From the NCBI GenBank assembly GCA_030147525.1, contig JASBVF010000021.1, positions 1 to 64,000 on the forward strand: a DNA stretch of 64,000 nucleotides. The letters are read 5' to 3'. The first letter of the stretch is position 1. Each line of letters starts with the position of its first letter. The notes below the pieces were generated by a model that saw only the letters and a list, made by a program, of their open reading frames with translations, made no database searches and had not been told where the DNA came from. This DNA is from Bacteroidota bacterium. GTDB lineage: Bacteria; Bacteroidota; Bacteroidia; Chitinophagales; Saprospiraceae. Position numbers and translations under genes: made by a program. Shown here piece by piece: positions 40,876 to 51,900 of the stretch.

Positions 40876-43800
40876 TTAGAAGCTCACATTCACGCCAAAG
40901 CTGACGGAATAAGAGCGGAAATAAGTTGTACGACGATCGAGGCCCGGAGCCAATGGATCGTTGCGGAAGCTTTGACCGCCGTTGTCGGCATCGCCGGTAT
41001 CCACAAAGCGTACGTTAGGATCAACACCAGTGTAGTTGGTGATGTAGAACAGGTTGCGACCAGTGAGGTATAATCTCAATGGACGATCGCCCGGCAGTGT
41101 CAGGTTGTAACCGAGTGTAGCGTTGTCAAGGCAAAGGAAAGATGCTTTTTCAACAGCATAGCTGGAGAACTTTGGCTGACCGAAGAGGTCTTCACGGAAC
41201 TCATCCGTTTTAACCTGGTTTTCAATCGGCCTGGAGGATGCGTTACCCAGCGGCTCGTAGAAGTTACGGTACATGTTCACGAGGTCATGACCGAAATCAC
41301 CACGGAGGAAAAAGCTGAAATCAAGATTGCCAAAACGGAAAGTGTTTTGGAAACCGATAGAGAAATCAGGTAAACCATTACCAATGACCACACGGTCGTC
41401 ACCACCAACACCAATTTCAAGCGTTCCGTCACCATCAACATCCTGGAATCTCCAGTCACCGTTTTCGTCAACGCCTTCAAATACTGGACCTACGATTTGG
41501 CCGATTTCAGAACCACCGAATACTCCGATAGTCGGATCGTCGTTCTGACCAGGAGCACCAGGTGAAGTAGCGAAATCATAAGTAACAGCATTACCGCCCT
41601 GGAAGAACTGGTAGGTCGGGTTCGTAACATCCAAAGTATCGAGGATGGTTTTGAAAGTTGCAAAAGTCACACGTGGTTCCCAGCTGAACTTGTCATTCGT
41701 GTGGAGGTAACCAACAGACAATTCGACACCGGAGCTTTTCAAAGCAACGTCTTCGAGGTTAGCCCAGGTACGTGGTGCAAAGTTTGGCGGTACAGGTACC
41801 GGAGTGAAGTAAATCAGGTCTTTTGTTGTACGGTTGTAGTAATCGATAGAACCGGTAAGTTTGTAATCCATCAAAGCGAAGTCCAAACCTGCGTCAAACT
41901 CGCCTTTTGTTTCCCACTTCAGATCAGGGTTGCCGTTACGTGACGGGCCGATGGCCGGTACGAAAGCACCATTGTAGAAGAAGTTACCCTGACGGTTGTA
42001 AGTAAACTGAGACAGGTAGCTCTGTGGAGGAATGGCACCGGTAACACCGTAAGCCAAACGCAGTTTCAGGTTGTCAACTCCGCTGATGTCAGCCAGTTTG
42101 CTGATATCCAAACCTGCAGAGAAGGCTGGGAAAAGACCCCACTTGTTGCCTTCACCAAAACGGCTGGAACCTTCCCGGCGAACAGACGCCATCAGGTAGT
42201 AAGTATCGTTGATATTAATGTTGGCACGGCCAAAGAAACCGATTACACGATATTCTTCCTGGAAAGAACCCACTGCATTCGGGTCACCCAAAGAGGCCAT
42301 TTGACCGAAGTTCAGGTTGTTGTAAGACAGGTCGTTCGTGATGAAACGGGTAGCGTTAGCATTGAAACGCTGTGTGTTGAACTCCTGGAAAGAATAACCT
42401 CCAAGCAGTTGCAAAGTATTTCTGCCAAAATCTACAGTATAGTTAGCAGTTGTTTCGAACAGCTCTGTGCTGCGATCTTCAGTTTGGCGCTGAGCCCTTC
42501 CTTTGTCGTTAAAACCACGGAAGTAAGCAGTGCTTGGGTACCACTGACCGAAGATGTCGCTCTCTTTCTGCTGTGAATAAGAAACCGAGGCAGTCAGTCC
42601 GTCCGTAATTTCATAGTCTCCACGAATGTTAACAAGGAGATCTTTCAGCGTTCCTTCATTCACACCCTGCTCAGCGATGGCAAGCGGGTTGAAGTAGTCA
42701 AAGTTTTCCTGCTGGAAGTAGCCACCGTACTTGGCATCCAGTTCTGCGTTGTACTTCGCCGAGCCCTGAATGTCAGCCCATCTGGCAGGAGCAGTCGGGT
42801 TGTAAATAGTGGCATAACGGAAAGCTTCTGTGAAACCGAACTGAGATTTCCGCTCAGTAGCAGAAACGTTCAAACCGATGGTCAAACGATCGTTCAATGC
42901 TTTCTGAGAAAGGTTCAAACGTCCGTTCAGTTGGTTGAAGCCTGTGTTAATTCCGATACCATCGATGTCACGGTAGTTGAATGCTGCACGGTAAGTCGTT
43001 TTGCCGACACCACCTGACATGGAAAGGTTGTGAACCTGAGAGAATGCATTGCGGGTTACCAGATCCATCCAGTCAGTATCTTCGCCAAAGTCAAGTTTTG
43101 CCAATTGATCAGCAGCTTCAGTCGGATCATAGAAGTGGTCAAAACCAATTTTGCGCAAGCGCAAAAACTCATCACGGCCTGTTACCGGCACCTGACGGCC
43201 AATGGCTTCCATCGTTACGAAGCCGTTGTAATCAACAGCCGTTTTACCACCAACACCTCTCTTTGTGGTGATAAGGATTACACCGGAAGATGCCCGTGAA
43301 CCGTAAATGGCAGCTGCAGAACCGTCCTTCAATACGTCGATAGATGCGATGTCGTTAGGGTCAACCGTTTGCAGAGAGGCGCCAATGACACCGTCAATAA
43401 CTACCAACGGCTCCGTGTTGGCACCCAGCGTACTCAAACCACGGAGACGTACTGTTGCCTGTCCGTTAGGATCGCCGCCCGGCTGAGACATTTGAAGACC
43501 TGCAACTTTACCCTGCACCAGCTGGAGCGGGTCGTTTACCTGTCCCTGGTTGAAATCTTCAGCTTTCACGCTGGAGACAGCACTGGTAACTTCCTTTGAC
43601 TTCTGAGTACCGTAACCTACTACCACAACTTCGTCGAGCAGTGCACCGGCCGACATAGCAACGTCGTAAACATTGCTGGCGCCGAGGGTAACCCGCTGAG
43701 AAGCATAACCAGTGTAGGTAAACTCGATTTGGGTAGCTCCTTCCGGAACTTGTAACTCGTAAGTGCCATCTATGTCAGTGATGGTACCAGCGCTGGTCCC

Positions 43801-43956
43801 GATGACAAGAATGTTTGCACCAATGAGTGGGTCGCCTGTCTGAGCATCGGTCGCAGTACCTTTTATGGTACGTTGAGCCATTGCCAGACTGCTCATACCC
43901 ATCGCCACGAAAAGCAGCAACAGGCACTTAGTGAGAAAGTCGAACTTAAGTTTCAT
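40876..43956 (-). CDS. susC: SusC/RagA-family TonB-dependent outer-membrane transporter
   Basis: 1026 residues. Signal peptide (FLTKCLLLLFVAMGMSSLAMAQ region), then a carboxypeptidase-regulatory-like domain (IKGTATDAQTGDPLIGANILV, residues ~29-110), the TonB-box-like segment DEVVVVGYGTQKS, and the plug domain (VAGLQMSQPGGDPNGQATVRLRG, then DVLKDGSAAAIYGSRASSGVI). A 22-strand barrel follows, ending in a terminal Phe (SVSFGVNVSF). It imports ligand captured by SusD using TonB-transmitted energy. A candidate promoter and a repeated 14-bp element lie upstream. Confidence 0.96.
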   Translation of the reverse strand: MKLKFDFLTKCLLLLFVAMGMSSLAMAQRTIKGTATDAQTGDPLIGANILVIGTSAGTITDIDGTYELQVPEGATQIEFTYTGYASQRVTLGASNVYDVAMSAGALLDEVVVVGYGTQKSKEVTSAVSSVKAEDFNQGQVNDPLQLVQGKVAGLQMSQPGGDPNGQATVRLRGLSTLGANTEPLVVIDGVIGASLQTVDPNDIASIDVLKDGSAAAIYGSRASSGVILITTKRGVGGKTAVDYNGFVTMEAIGRQVPVTGRDEFLRLRKIGFDHFYDPTEAADQLAKLDFGEDTDWMDLVTRNAFSQVHNLSMSGGVGKTTYRAAFNYRDIDGIGINTGFNQLNGRLNLSQKALNDRLTIGLNVSATERKSQFGFTEAFRYATIYNPTAPARWADIQGSAKYNAELDAKYGGYFQQENFDYFNPLAIAEQGVNEGTLKDLLVNIRGDYEITDGLTASVSYSQQKESDIFGQWYPSTAYFRGFNDKGRAQRQTEDRSTELFETTANYTVDFGRNTLQLLGGYSFQEFNTQRFNANATRFITNDLSYNNLNFGQMASLGDPNAVGSFQEEYRVIGFFGRANININDTYYLMASVRREGSSRFGEGNKWGLFPAFSAGLDISKLADISGVDNLKLRLAYGVTGAIPPQSYLSQFTYNRQGNFFYNGAFVPAIGPSRNGNPDLKWETKGEFDAGLDFALMDYKLTGSIDYYNRTTKDLIYFTPVPVPPNFAPRTWANLEDVALKSSGVELSVGYLHTNDKFSWEPRVTFATFKTILDTLDVTNPTYQFFQGGNAVTYDFATSPGAPGQNDDPTIGVFGGSEIGQIVGPVFEGVDENGDWRFQDVDGDGTLEIGVGGDDRVVIGNGLPDFSIGFQNTFRFGNLDFSFFLRGDFGHDLVNMYRNFYEPLGNASSRPIENQVKTDEFREDLFGQPKFSSYAVEKASFLCLDNATLGYNLTLPGDRPLRLYLTGRNLFYITNYTGVDPNVRFVDTGDADNGGQSFRNDPLAPGLDRRTTYFRSYSVSFGVNVSF

Positions 43957-44318
43957 ACATTACTAAGGTTTAGTTAGACAAATTGAGAATTATATCTTGA
44001 GTAAATGGGAAAATCTTGCTGGCAGGAATCGGGGTAACTAAGTGTCATAGTAACGCTATGAAGGCAAATCTGCGAAAATCATTTCAAACGACCAAACAGT
44101 ATGGCCTTCGAAATTACTTTTCGGGAATTAAAATTATTACCGTGTTGTGCTAATATAGAATTTAATTAATTTGGTAAAGCCTGCGATAGGTAAAACTATC
44201 TTTCAAACGACCAACTTTACCACAAAGCTGCTTGTTTGACAATAAAGATTATAATTTTATCATGTTTCTTGAAAAAAGGAATCAGCAATCCGTTTTTTTA
44301 GAAATCTACCCGACTCAC
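43957..44318. other. Divergent region between susC and aspartyl-protease gene
   Basis: 362 nt. It holds the susC promoter candidate (44065-44096) and two exact copies of TTTCAAACGACCAA at 44082-44095 and 44201-44214, spaced 119 nt. The rest is AT-rich without further clear structure. The promoter of the rightward gene was not identified. Confidence 0.4.
44065..44096 (-). promoter_or_regulatory. Promoter candidate of susC
   Basis: On the minus strand TTTG (44096-44093), a 20-nt spacer and CAGATTTG (44072-44065), 7 of 8 to TAnnTTTG. It predicts a leader of roughly 100 nt before susC. Confidence 0.55.
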
Positions 44319-45545
44319 ATGAAAACCTCCTTTTGGTACATATTGATTTTCCTTTTTGCCGGCAATTTGTCGTATGGCCAGCCGGGTTTTGAGATACTTA
44401 AAGATGTAAAAAAAATCGACATCCCATTTGAGTATGAGAATAACCTGATCATTGTTAGAGTCACTTTCAACAGAATTTTCCCCCTCAAATTCATTTTTGA
44501 CACCGGCGCCGAGCACACCATCCTTTCCAAGCGTGAAATCACTGACATGCTGAACATCCCATACCTACGGGAATTCAAAATATTCGGCTCGGACATGAAA
44601 ACGGAACTTACGGCCTATCTCGTCCGGGGCATTCATCTCAAAGTGGGCGAGATGATCGTACCCAGCCACTCCATGTTAGTCCTCGGAGATGATTATTTTA
44701 AATTTGAGGAAATGACAGGACTGGAAGTACACGGCATTCTCGGCGCAGATATTTTCAGGGGGTTGGCACTTAAAATCAATTATGAAAAAAAGATTATCAC
44801 ACTCACCAGACTGAATCATTTTACCCCTCCCACCAACAAATATATGAGCATCCCAATTGATGTTTCCCGCAACAAACCCTACCTGGAAACCACCATTCAA
44901 GTACAGAAAGACTCAACCATCAAGGTCAGACTGCTGCTGGATACCGGTGCGATGCTCTCCCTCCTGCTCAACACCGACACGCACCCAAACCTCGGCCTGC
45001 CACCCAACACGATCAAAGGTAACCTTGGTGCCGGACTTGGAGGGTTCATTGAAGGATACCTGGGCCGGGTCTCGACGCTTCAGTTCGGGGATTTGCAGTG
45101 TAAGGAGGTGCTTACCAACTTTCAGGAATTCGATGCAGATGCAGATACCACCATCCTCATGGGAAGAAATGGTATTATCGGCAATGAGGTTCTCAGCCGG
45201 TTTCACCTTGTTATTGACTACCCCGGCCAGATGCTTTACCTTCAACCAAATCGCCGGTACAAGGAAGAATTTGAGTTTGACAAAAGCGGAATGATCATAA
45301 TTGCAGCCGATATTTATCTGAATAAGTTCATTATTCACAGCGTTTTGCCCGGATCTCCGGCTGAGGAAGCAGGCCTCCTGCCGGGCGATGAAATTGTCAG
45401 AATTAACTTCAGTCACCGGGCTTTTCTGTCGCTGAAAAGTATTCAACAAAAACTCCGAAAGAAGGAAGGCAAAAAAGTGACTGTGGTAGTGAAGCGAAAA
45501 GGTGAGAAATTAAAGTTCTGCTTTGAACTGCGAAAGCTAATTTGA
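44319..45545 (+). CDS. Secreted retropepsin-like aspartyl protease with PDZ domain
   Basis: 408 residues from ATG 44319 (signal peptide SFWYILIFLFAGNLSYG); the frame upstream is not needed. Two aspartyl-protease half domains, each with a DTGA catalytic motif: FIFDTGAEHTIL (about residues 60-72) and LLLDTGAMLSLL (about 205-217). A C-terminal PDZ domain (~320-405) has HSVLPGSPAEEAGLLPGDEI. Having both DTGA motifs in one chain suggests an intramolecular pseudo-dimer. This is a common Bacteroidota periplasmic protein type; substrate unknown. Divergent from susC. Confidence 0.88.
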   Translation: MKTSFWYILIFLFAGNLSYGQPGFEILKDVKKIDIPFEYENNLIIVRVTFNRIFPLKFIFDTGAEHTILSKREITDMLNIPYLREFKIFGSDMKTELTAYLVRGIHLKVGEMIVPSHSMLVLGDDYFKFEEMTGLEVHGILGADIFRGLALKINYEKKIITLTRLNHFTPPTNKYMSIPIDVSRNKPYLETTIQVQKDSTIKVRLLLDTGAMLSLLLNTDTHPNLGLPPNTIKGNLGAGLGGFIEGYLGRVSTLQFGDLQCKEVLTNFQEFDADADTTILMGRNGIIGNEVLSRFHLVIDYPGQMLYLQPNRRYKEEFEFDKSGMIIIAADIYLNKFIIHSVLPGSPAEEAGLLPGDEIVRINFSHRAFLSLKSIQQKLRKKEGKKVTVVVKRKGEKLKFCFELRKLI

Positions 45546-45902
45546 CCCGATATCCATCGCTTATTCCTGTAAAAAACCGTATTTTACTGTCCTATCTTCC
45601 GAAATTAGTTTGTTCAGCATAAAAGTTGTTAATTTTATAACTAATCCTTGCTAAATTTGGCCCTGAAAGGAAACAGTCCAAATCTTTCCCAAAAAGAACA
45701 TTTTTCACTCCGAAGCTTTAGCACACGATTCTTTAACATTTTAGCCTTTTTTTGGTCAAATTCCCTCGTTTAAAAACAAACCTCGCCTTGAAAACAATGC
45801 GCCCCACTTGCCTTAATTGACAATAATAAATCCCACGTTCTCACATCACTTAAGTATTTTTTTTTATTAAATTACATTTTGACACTATCAAACTCGAAGA
45901 CG
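45546..45902. other. AT-rich leader region of the SprB-like gene
   Basis: 357 nt without a gene. TAAATTTG at 45652-45659 is a perfect -7 box match, but the upstream -33 is weak (TTG at 23-nt spacing). If used, the leader would be about 240 nt. T- and A-rich tracts follow; no hairpin stands out. Confidence 0.3.
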
Positions 45903-48900
45903 ATGAGAATACGTTTACTTACTGTTATTACAGCGGTTCTGACTTTTTTGAATATCCCGGCTGAAGCCCAGTCATTTTCAAAAAACGGAATCCAGATCGA
46001 CCTGAGCCAGGATCGCTACCGACAGGAACTCTTTTTCAAAGGAACAGAGCAAGCTGTTCGAATCTGTCAGTTGCAGCCCGGTGAAACCTATACCGTCTGG
46101 GCCTCGCAGGCTGATGGCTGCACGCCTACTTTGCGCTTGAACGAGACCAATCAGTCTGGTACCACCTTCAGTTTCAACGCTTCCGGAGAATGCATGGACT
46201 TTGTTATGAAGCGTGATTTACTGACCACAGCCTGCCAGGATGGCTCCATTTGGCTTTCCATCGAGCGAACTTCCGGCAAAAAAGGCGAAACTCCATTTGA
46301 AAAACTGGCCAACCTTCAGGTCACCGGTGGTTTTACCGATCAGTACCTGATTCAGGATGTTTTTATTGGTGGAGGTTGTTTTGATGTGACGAGTGTTACG
46401 GGTGTAGGCCCGCAGGCGGCCAAAGGTACCTTCTCGAGTGGCGGCTCTTCTATTTTCATTGATGAAGGCGTCATCATTTCCACCGGTAACATCACCAACG
46501 CTCCCGGCCCGAACAACTCCAACGGTGCAGGTAATGTCGTCGGTGGTGGCAACAGCGACCCCGACTTATCGCTGCTTACAGGCGGGCAACTTGTAGACGT
46601 TGTGGGGATTGAGTTTAATTTCAAACCCACGATCAGCACCATCAATTTTGACTACGTTTTCGCTTCAGAAGAATATTGTGAATATGTGAACACTCAATTC
46701 AACGATGTTTTCGGCTTTTTTATCAGTGGCCCCGGGATCAACGGAGGGTTTACCATGAACGGGCAGAACATTGCTGTCATTCCGAATACTGCCACACCGA
46801 TCGCCATCAACAACGTCAACCACTTACAAAATACCGGCTTTTTCATTGGCAACCAGGGCAATTGCAACAGTCAGTGGAACATGAGCGACATCCAGTTCGA
46901 TGGTTTTACCACCTTGCTGACTGCAGTGGCAAACGTTGTCCCCTGTGAAACTTACCACATACGCCTGATGATCGCCGACGTCGGCGATGGCATTTTCGAC
47001 TCAGCGGTATTCCTCAGGGCCAACAGCTTTAGCGCCGGAGGAACCGGCACCGGGGAAGCGACTTCGGTAACAACCGGGGATAATATAATCTATGAATCCT
47101 GCAACGACGGCTCGCTGGTATTCACCCGTGCCGGTGGCGACATCAACCTGCCGCTGGTTTTGAACTACACAGTTTCACCGGCAAGCACAGCCACGCCAGG
47201 CGTAGATTACAGTCCGCTCTCCGGTCAGGTCGTAATTCCTCCCGGTTTCACTTCATGGTCAGTTCCGATCAACGTTTTCAACGACAACATTGTGGAGGGT
47301 GTGGAAACGATCATCATATCTGTCACCAACTCATGCTCGTGCAGTAGTTTAAATATTGAGGTAGAAATACACGACCCGCCACCGGTGGATGCGACCTTGC
47401 CGAACTTCGACATTTGCGAGGCGACACCTATTATATTAGATCCAACGATAACAGGCGGTATTCCGAACAACCCGTTCACCTACAGTTGGACCGGCGGCAG
47501 CACTGCGCCGTTTCTGACGGCAGTACCAACCTCGTCAACGTCTTACACCGTCACCGTGACAGACGTTTGCGGGACTTCAGCCACTGCCACCAGCAATGTC
47601 AATGTTTCACCCATTCCTACTGCGATCATCACCGGGTCAGGGCTGCTTTGTCCCGGCGCCCAAAATCCATCCGTAGATATTCAGGTTGATTTTACGGGAA
47701 TTGGGCCCTGGGAGTTTGTGCTTTTGCTGGACGGCGTTCCGCAACCTCCTATCGTAACCAATGACAACCCCTATATTTTTTCAGCCACTAACACCGGCAC
47801 TTACCAGCTACAAAGCGTAACGGCCATCACGGGCAACTGTCCCGGCGCTGTAGGTGGAATAGCACCGGTTATTTTCAGTAACCTCGCTACCACGGCTACC
47901 ACGACGCCTGCTTCCTGCGTTGGAAATGGCACCATGACCGCAGCTCCCACCGGCGGATCGCAACCTTACCATTATACCTGGAGCACAGGATATCCCAGCG
48001 AGCCGACGGTCATCGGACTGCTGCCGGGCACCTACACCGTCACGGTTACAGATCTCGACGGATGTACTGCAACGGCGAGTGGTACGGTTGGATCCTCACC
48101 TTCTTTGACCGCTTCAGCAACTTCGCCCACCGGCGCTTCTTGCGCCAATCCGAACGGAGGTAGTATCAACGTAACCATTAACGGTGGTACGCAACCTTTC
48201 TCGTTCAACTGGACCGGCGGCATCGGCAACGTGCAAAACCCGACCGGACTTGCCGGCGGCAACTACCAGGTAACAATTACCGACGGAATCGGCTGCACCT
48301 CAACTGCTTCGGCAACGGTGAGTGAGAACATCACTCCTCCCACGGCCGTGGCTGCGTCTCCCGGCGAGTTGAACTGCGTTTTTTCAAGTATTGACGTTTC
48401 GGGAACAGGTTCGTCCACCGGTGCGAATTTCACCTATCAGTGGAGTGGGCCAGGCGTAGTGGGCGCCGGAAACACCATCAATACGCCGGTCAATCAACCC
48501 GGCACCTACACGCTCGTGGTTACTAATCAAACCAACGGTTGTACAGCTGACGCAAGCGTGGACGTAACGGCCAACACCAACTTACCAACGGCCATTGCAA
48601 TCGGTAATGAAATGACCTGCACGACTACGCAGGTTAGCTTAGATGGCAGTGGCTCCAGCGCTGGCGCCAACATCGAATACAGCTGGAGCGGCCCCGGCGT
48701 TGTGAGCGGCGGCAGCACCACAACACCAACCGTGAATGCCGCTGGAATTTATACTTTGACAGTTACCAACCTGGACAACGGGTGCTCTGCAACTTCAACA
48801 GCGGAAGTCACGACGAACAATTCGCCCCCGGTCGCAAGCATTGCTGCGCCAAACCCGCTGACCTGCACCACCAACACTGTGATATTGAACGGAGGAGGTT

Positions 48901-51900
48901 CTTCTTCGGGTCCTAATTTCACTTATCAGTGGTTTAACGGATCAACACAATTACCCGGCGAGACAGGGCCGACGCTCAGCACCGGCGCCACCGGCACGTA
49001 CCAGATCGTGGTGACCAACCAGGACAATGGTTGCACCGCTACCGCATCTGTTCAGGTGACTGAAAACCTGACTCCGCCAGCAATCAATGCTACGGCTTCC
49101 GGTGAAATCACCTGTAACAATACCTCCGTCGGGATCAATGGCACCGTCACCGGCAATGCTTCCAACTTCAGCTTTCAGTGGACCACTCAGAATGGCAATA
49201 TTCTGAGCGGAGCCAATTCAGCATCAGCCACTGCGGGCACTCCGGGTACTTACATTTTAACAGTAACCAGCCTGACCAACGGCTGCACAGCTACCACGCC
49301 GGTCGAAGTAACACAGGATGCAAGCATCCCGCAGGTTGAAATACTGGCAGGCAATACGCTCAATTGCCTCACGACCCAGGTGCAGATCGACGGCAGCAAC
49401 TCCAGCCAGGGAACTACCCTGACCTATACCTGGACTACCCAGGGCGGCAACATTGTTTCGGGTCAAAATACGCTGACACCAAACGTAAACGCCCCGGGTA
49501 CTTACACCCTGACTATTTTTGATTCCAGCAACAATTGCGAAAGCACCAGTAGCGTGGTCATTTCACAAGACATTGCTTCGCCTGATATCGTCATGCCTGC
49601 CTCGCCGATGCTGGATTGCAACGTCAATTCCCAACCGCTGGGCGCATCGGTTCCAAACACGCCGGCCAGCGACCTGACCTATCAGTGGAGTACGCTCGAT
49701 GGCGTCATCAACGGCCCAGGCAATATACTCGTGCCTACCGTCAACTCGCCGGGAACTTACACCCTGCTGGTAACCAATACGATCAACGGCTGCACGGATC
49801 AGGCATCCATCACTGTCAACCACAACGTAACGCCGCCAACGGCTCAGGTTGCAGCACCAGACGAACTGACCTGTTCGAACAATACCGTAACACTGAACGG
49901 AAGCGGCTCGAGTACGGGCGCAAATTTCACTTACCAATGGTCAACAACCGATGGTAGCATTGTCAACGGCGCCAACACCCTGAACCCGGTCGTTGATGCT
50001 CCCGGAACTTATAATCTTTTGATTACCAACACCTCGAACGGTTGCACCACCACCGCACAGTCAGTCGTCATTGAAGATGTGCAGCTGCCTTCGGCCAATG
50101 CAGGCGCTCCCGCAACCCTGACCTGCTCCGATCAGCAATTAACCCTGAACGGAAGCGGCTCAACCGGCTCGCAGTTTGAATACGTCTGGACAGGCCCCGG
50201 CATTCTGAGCGGCGGCAGTACACCGGCTCCGGTGGTAAACGTTCCCGGAACCTACAACCTGGTCGTCACCAACCTGACCAACGATTGCACCGCTACCGCA
50301 TCCGTCAACATCGGACAGGATATCGCCGCTCCAACTGCCGAAGCCGGCAACGGCGGAGAACTTTCCTGCACCGTAACGCAAATGTCATTGGACGGCAGCG
50401 GCAGCAGCTCCGGCAATAACATCGCATACCTGTGGACTTCACAGGACGGGAATATTGTCAGTGGTGAAACGACTTTGAACCCGGCCATCAATGCTCCCGG
50501 TTCTTACGAAATCGTGGTGACCAACACTGCCAATGGTTGCACCAGCACAGACCAGGTCACCATCACGCAGGACGATGACCTTCCAACTGTGAGCGCAGGC
50601 ACAGCACAGCCTCTCACCTGTCTTGTCACCGAAGTGACGCTCAACGGATCAGGTTCAGCCTCAGGTCCGAATTTCACCTATCAGTGGAGTACGGTTAACG
50701 GGAATATCGTCTCCGGTGCTACCACCACCAACCCGATGGTGAATGCTCCCGGCATCTACGTACTGACGGTCACCAATACTGCCACCAACTGCACCAATCT
50801 TGGTAGTGTGACCGTGCAATCCCAAACAGCGCCACCGGCAGCCGAAGCAGGCCCCGCTGACGAACTGACCTGCACGGAAACCAGTCTGACACTGAACGGC
50901 GCCGGTTCTTCTTCGGGAAGTAATTTCACCTATCAATGGTCGACGGCTAACGGCAACATTCTGAGCGGCGGCAATACGCTCAACCCCATGATCGGCGATG
51001 CGGGTACTTATTCTTTGCTCGTTACTAATTCTGTGACAGGTTGCACCGCAACCGATCAGGTTGTCATCTCTCAGAGCCTCGATGCGCCGCAGGCTTTTGC
51101 CAGTGCGCCAATGGGCCTGACCTGCACAACAACGACAGTTACTCTCAACGCAACCGGCACGAGCACGGGAAATAATTTCGCCTACGAATGGACTACATCG
51201 GGTGGAAACATCGTCAGTGGTGCCAATTCACTGGCGCCGGTGGTGAACCAACCCGGTACCTACCAGTTGCTCGTCACCAACACGGCGAACGGCTGTACTG
51301 AAACGGCACAAACTACCGTTTCGCAAGACATTCAACTCCCTGCGGCGGAGGCCGGCACTGCCAATCCGCTTACCTGCACCGTGCAATCACTTTCGCTGAA
51401 TGGCACAGGCAGCAGCACGGGTGCTAACTTCACCTATCAGTGGAGCACGATCAACGGAAACATTGTTTCAGGCGCCAATACCCTGATGCCATCTGTCAAC
51501 CAAACCGGCACCTACACGCTGCTCGTTACAAACACGGCCAACGGCTGTACCAGCACCGATCAGGTCACCGTCAACCAGGATGACAGTTTGCCGCAGGCCG
51601 CCATTGCGCAGCCTGGAAAACTGACTTGCAACATCACTGAAATTACATTGAGCGCCTCGGCTTCTCAGGGCGCCAATTTCGAATACGAATGGACTACCAC
51701 AGGCGGTTACATCATCGGCGGCGGCACTTCGCTGAACCCGCAGATTAACGCTCCCGGCGTCTATGTTTTAACCGTAACCAACACAACCAACGGATGTACG
51801 AAAGTTGTGCAGGTGACTGTCAATCAGGACATTGCCCAACCAACGGCCAGCGCAGGCGCTGCTTTCGTAATGGATTGTTTTGATGAAATTAATTACCTGG

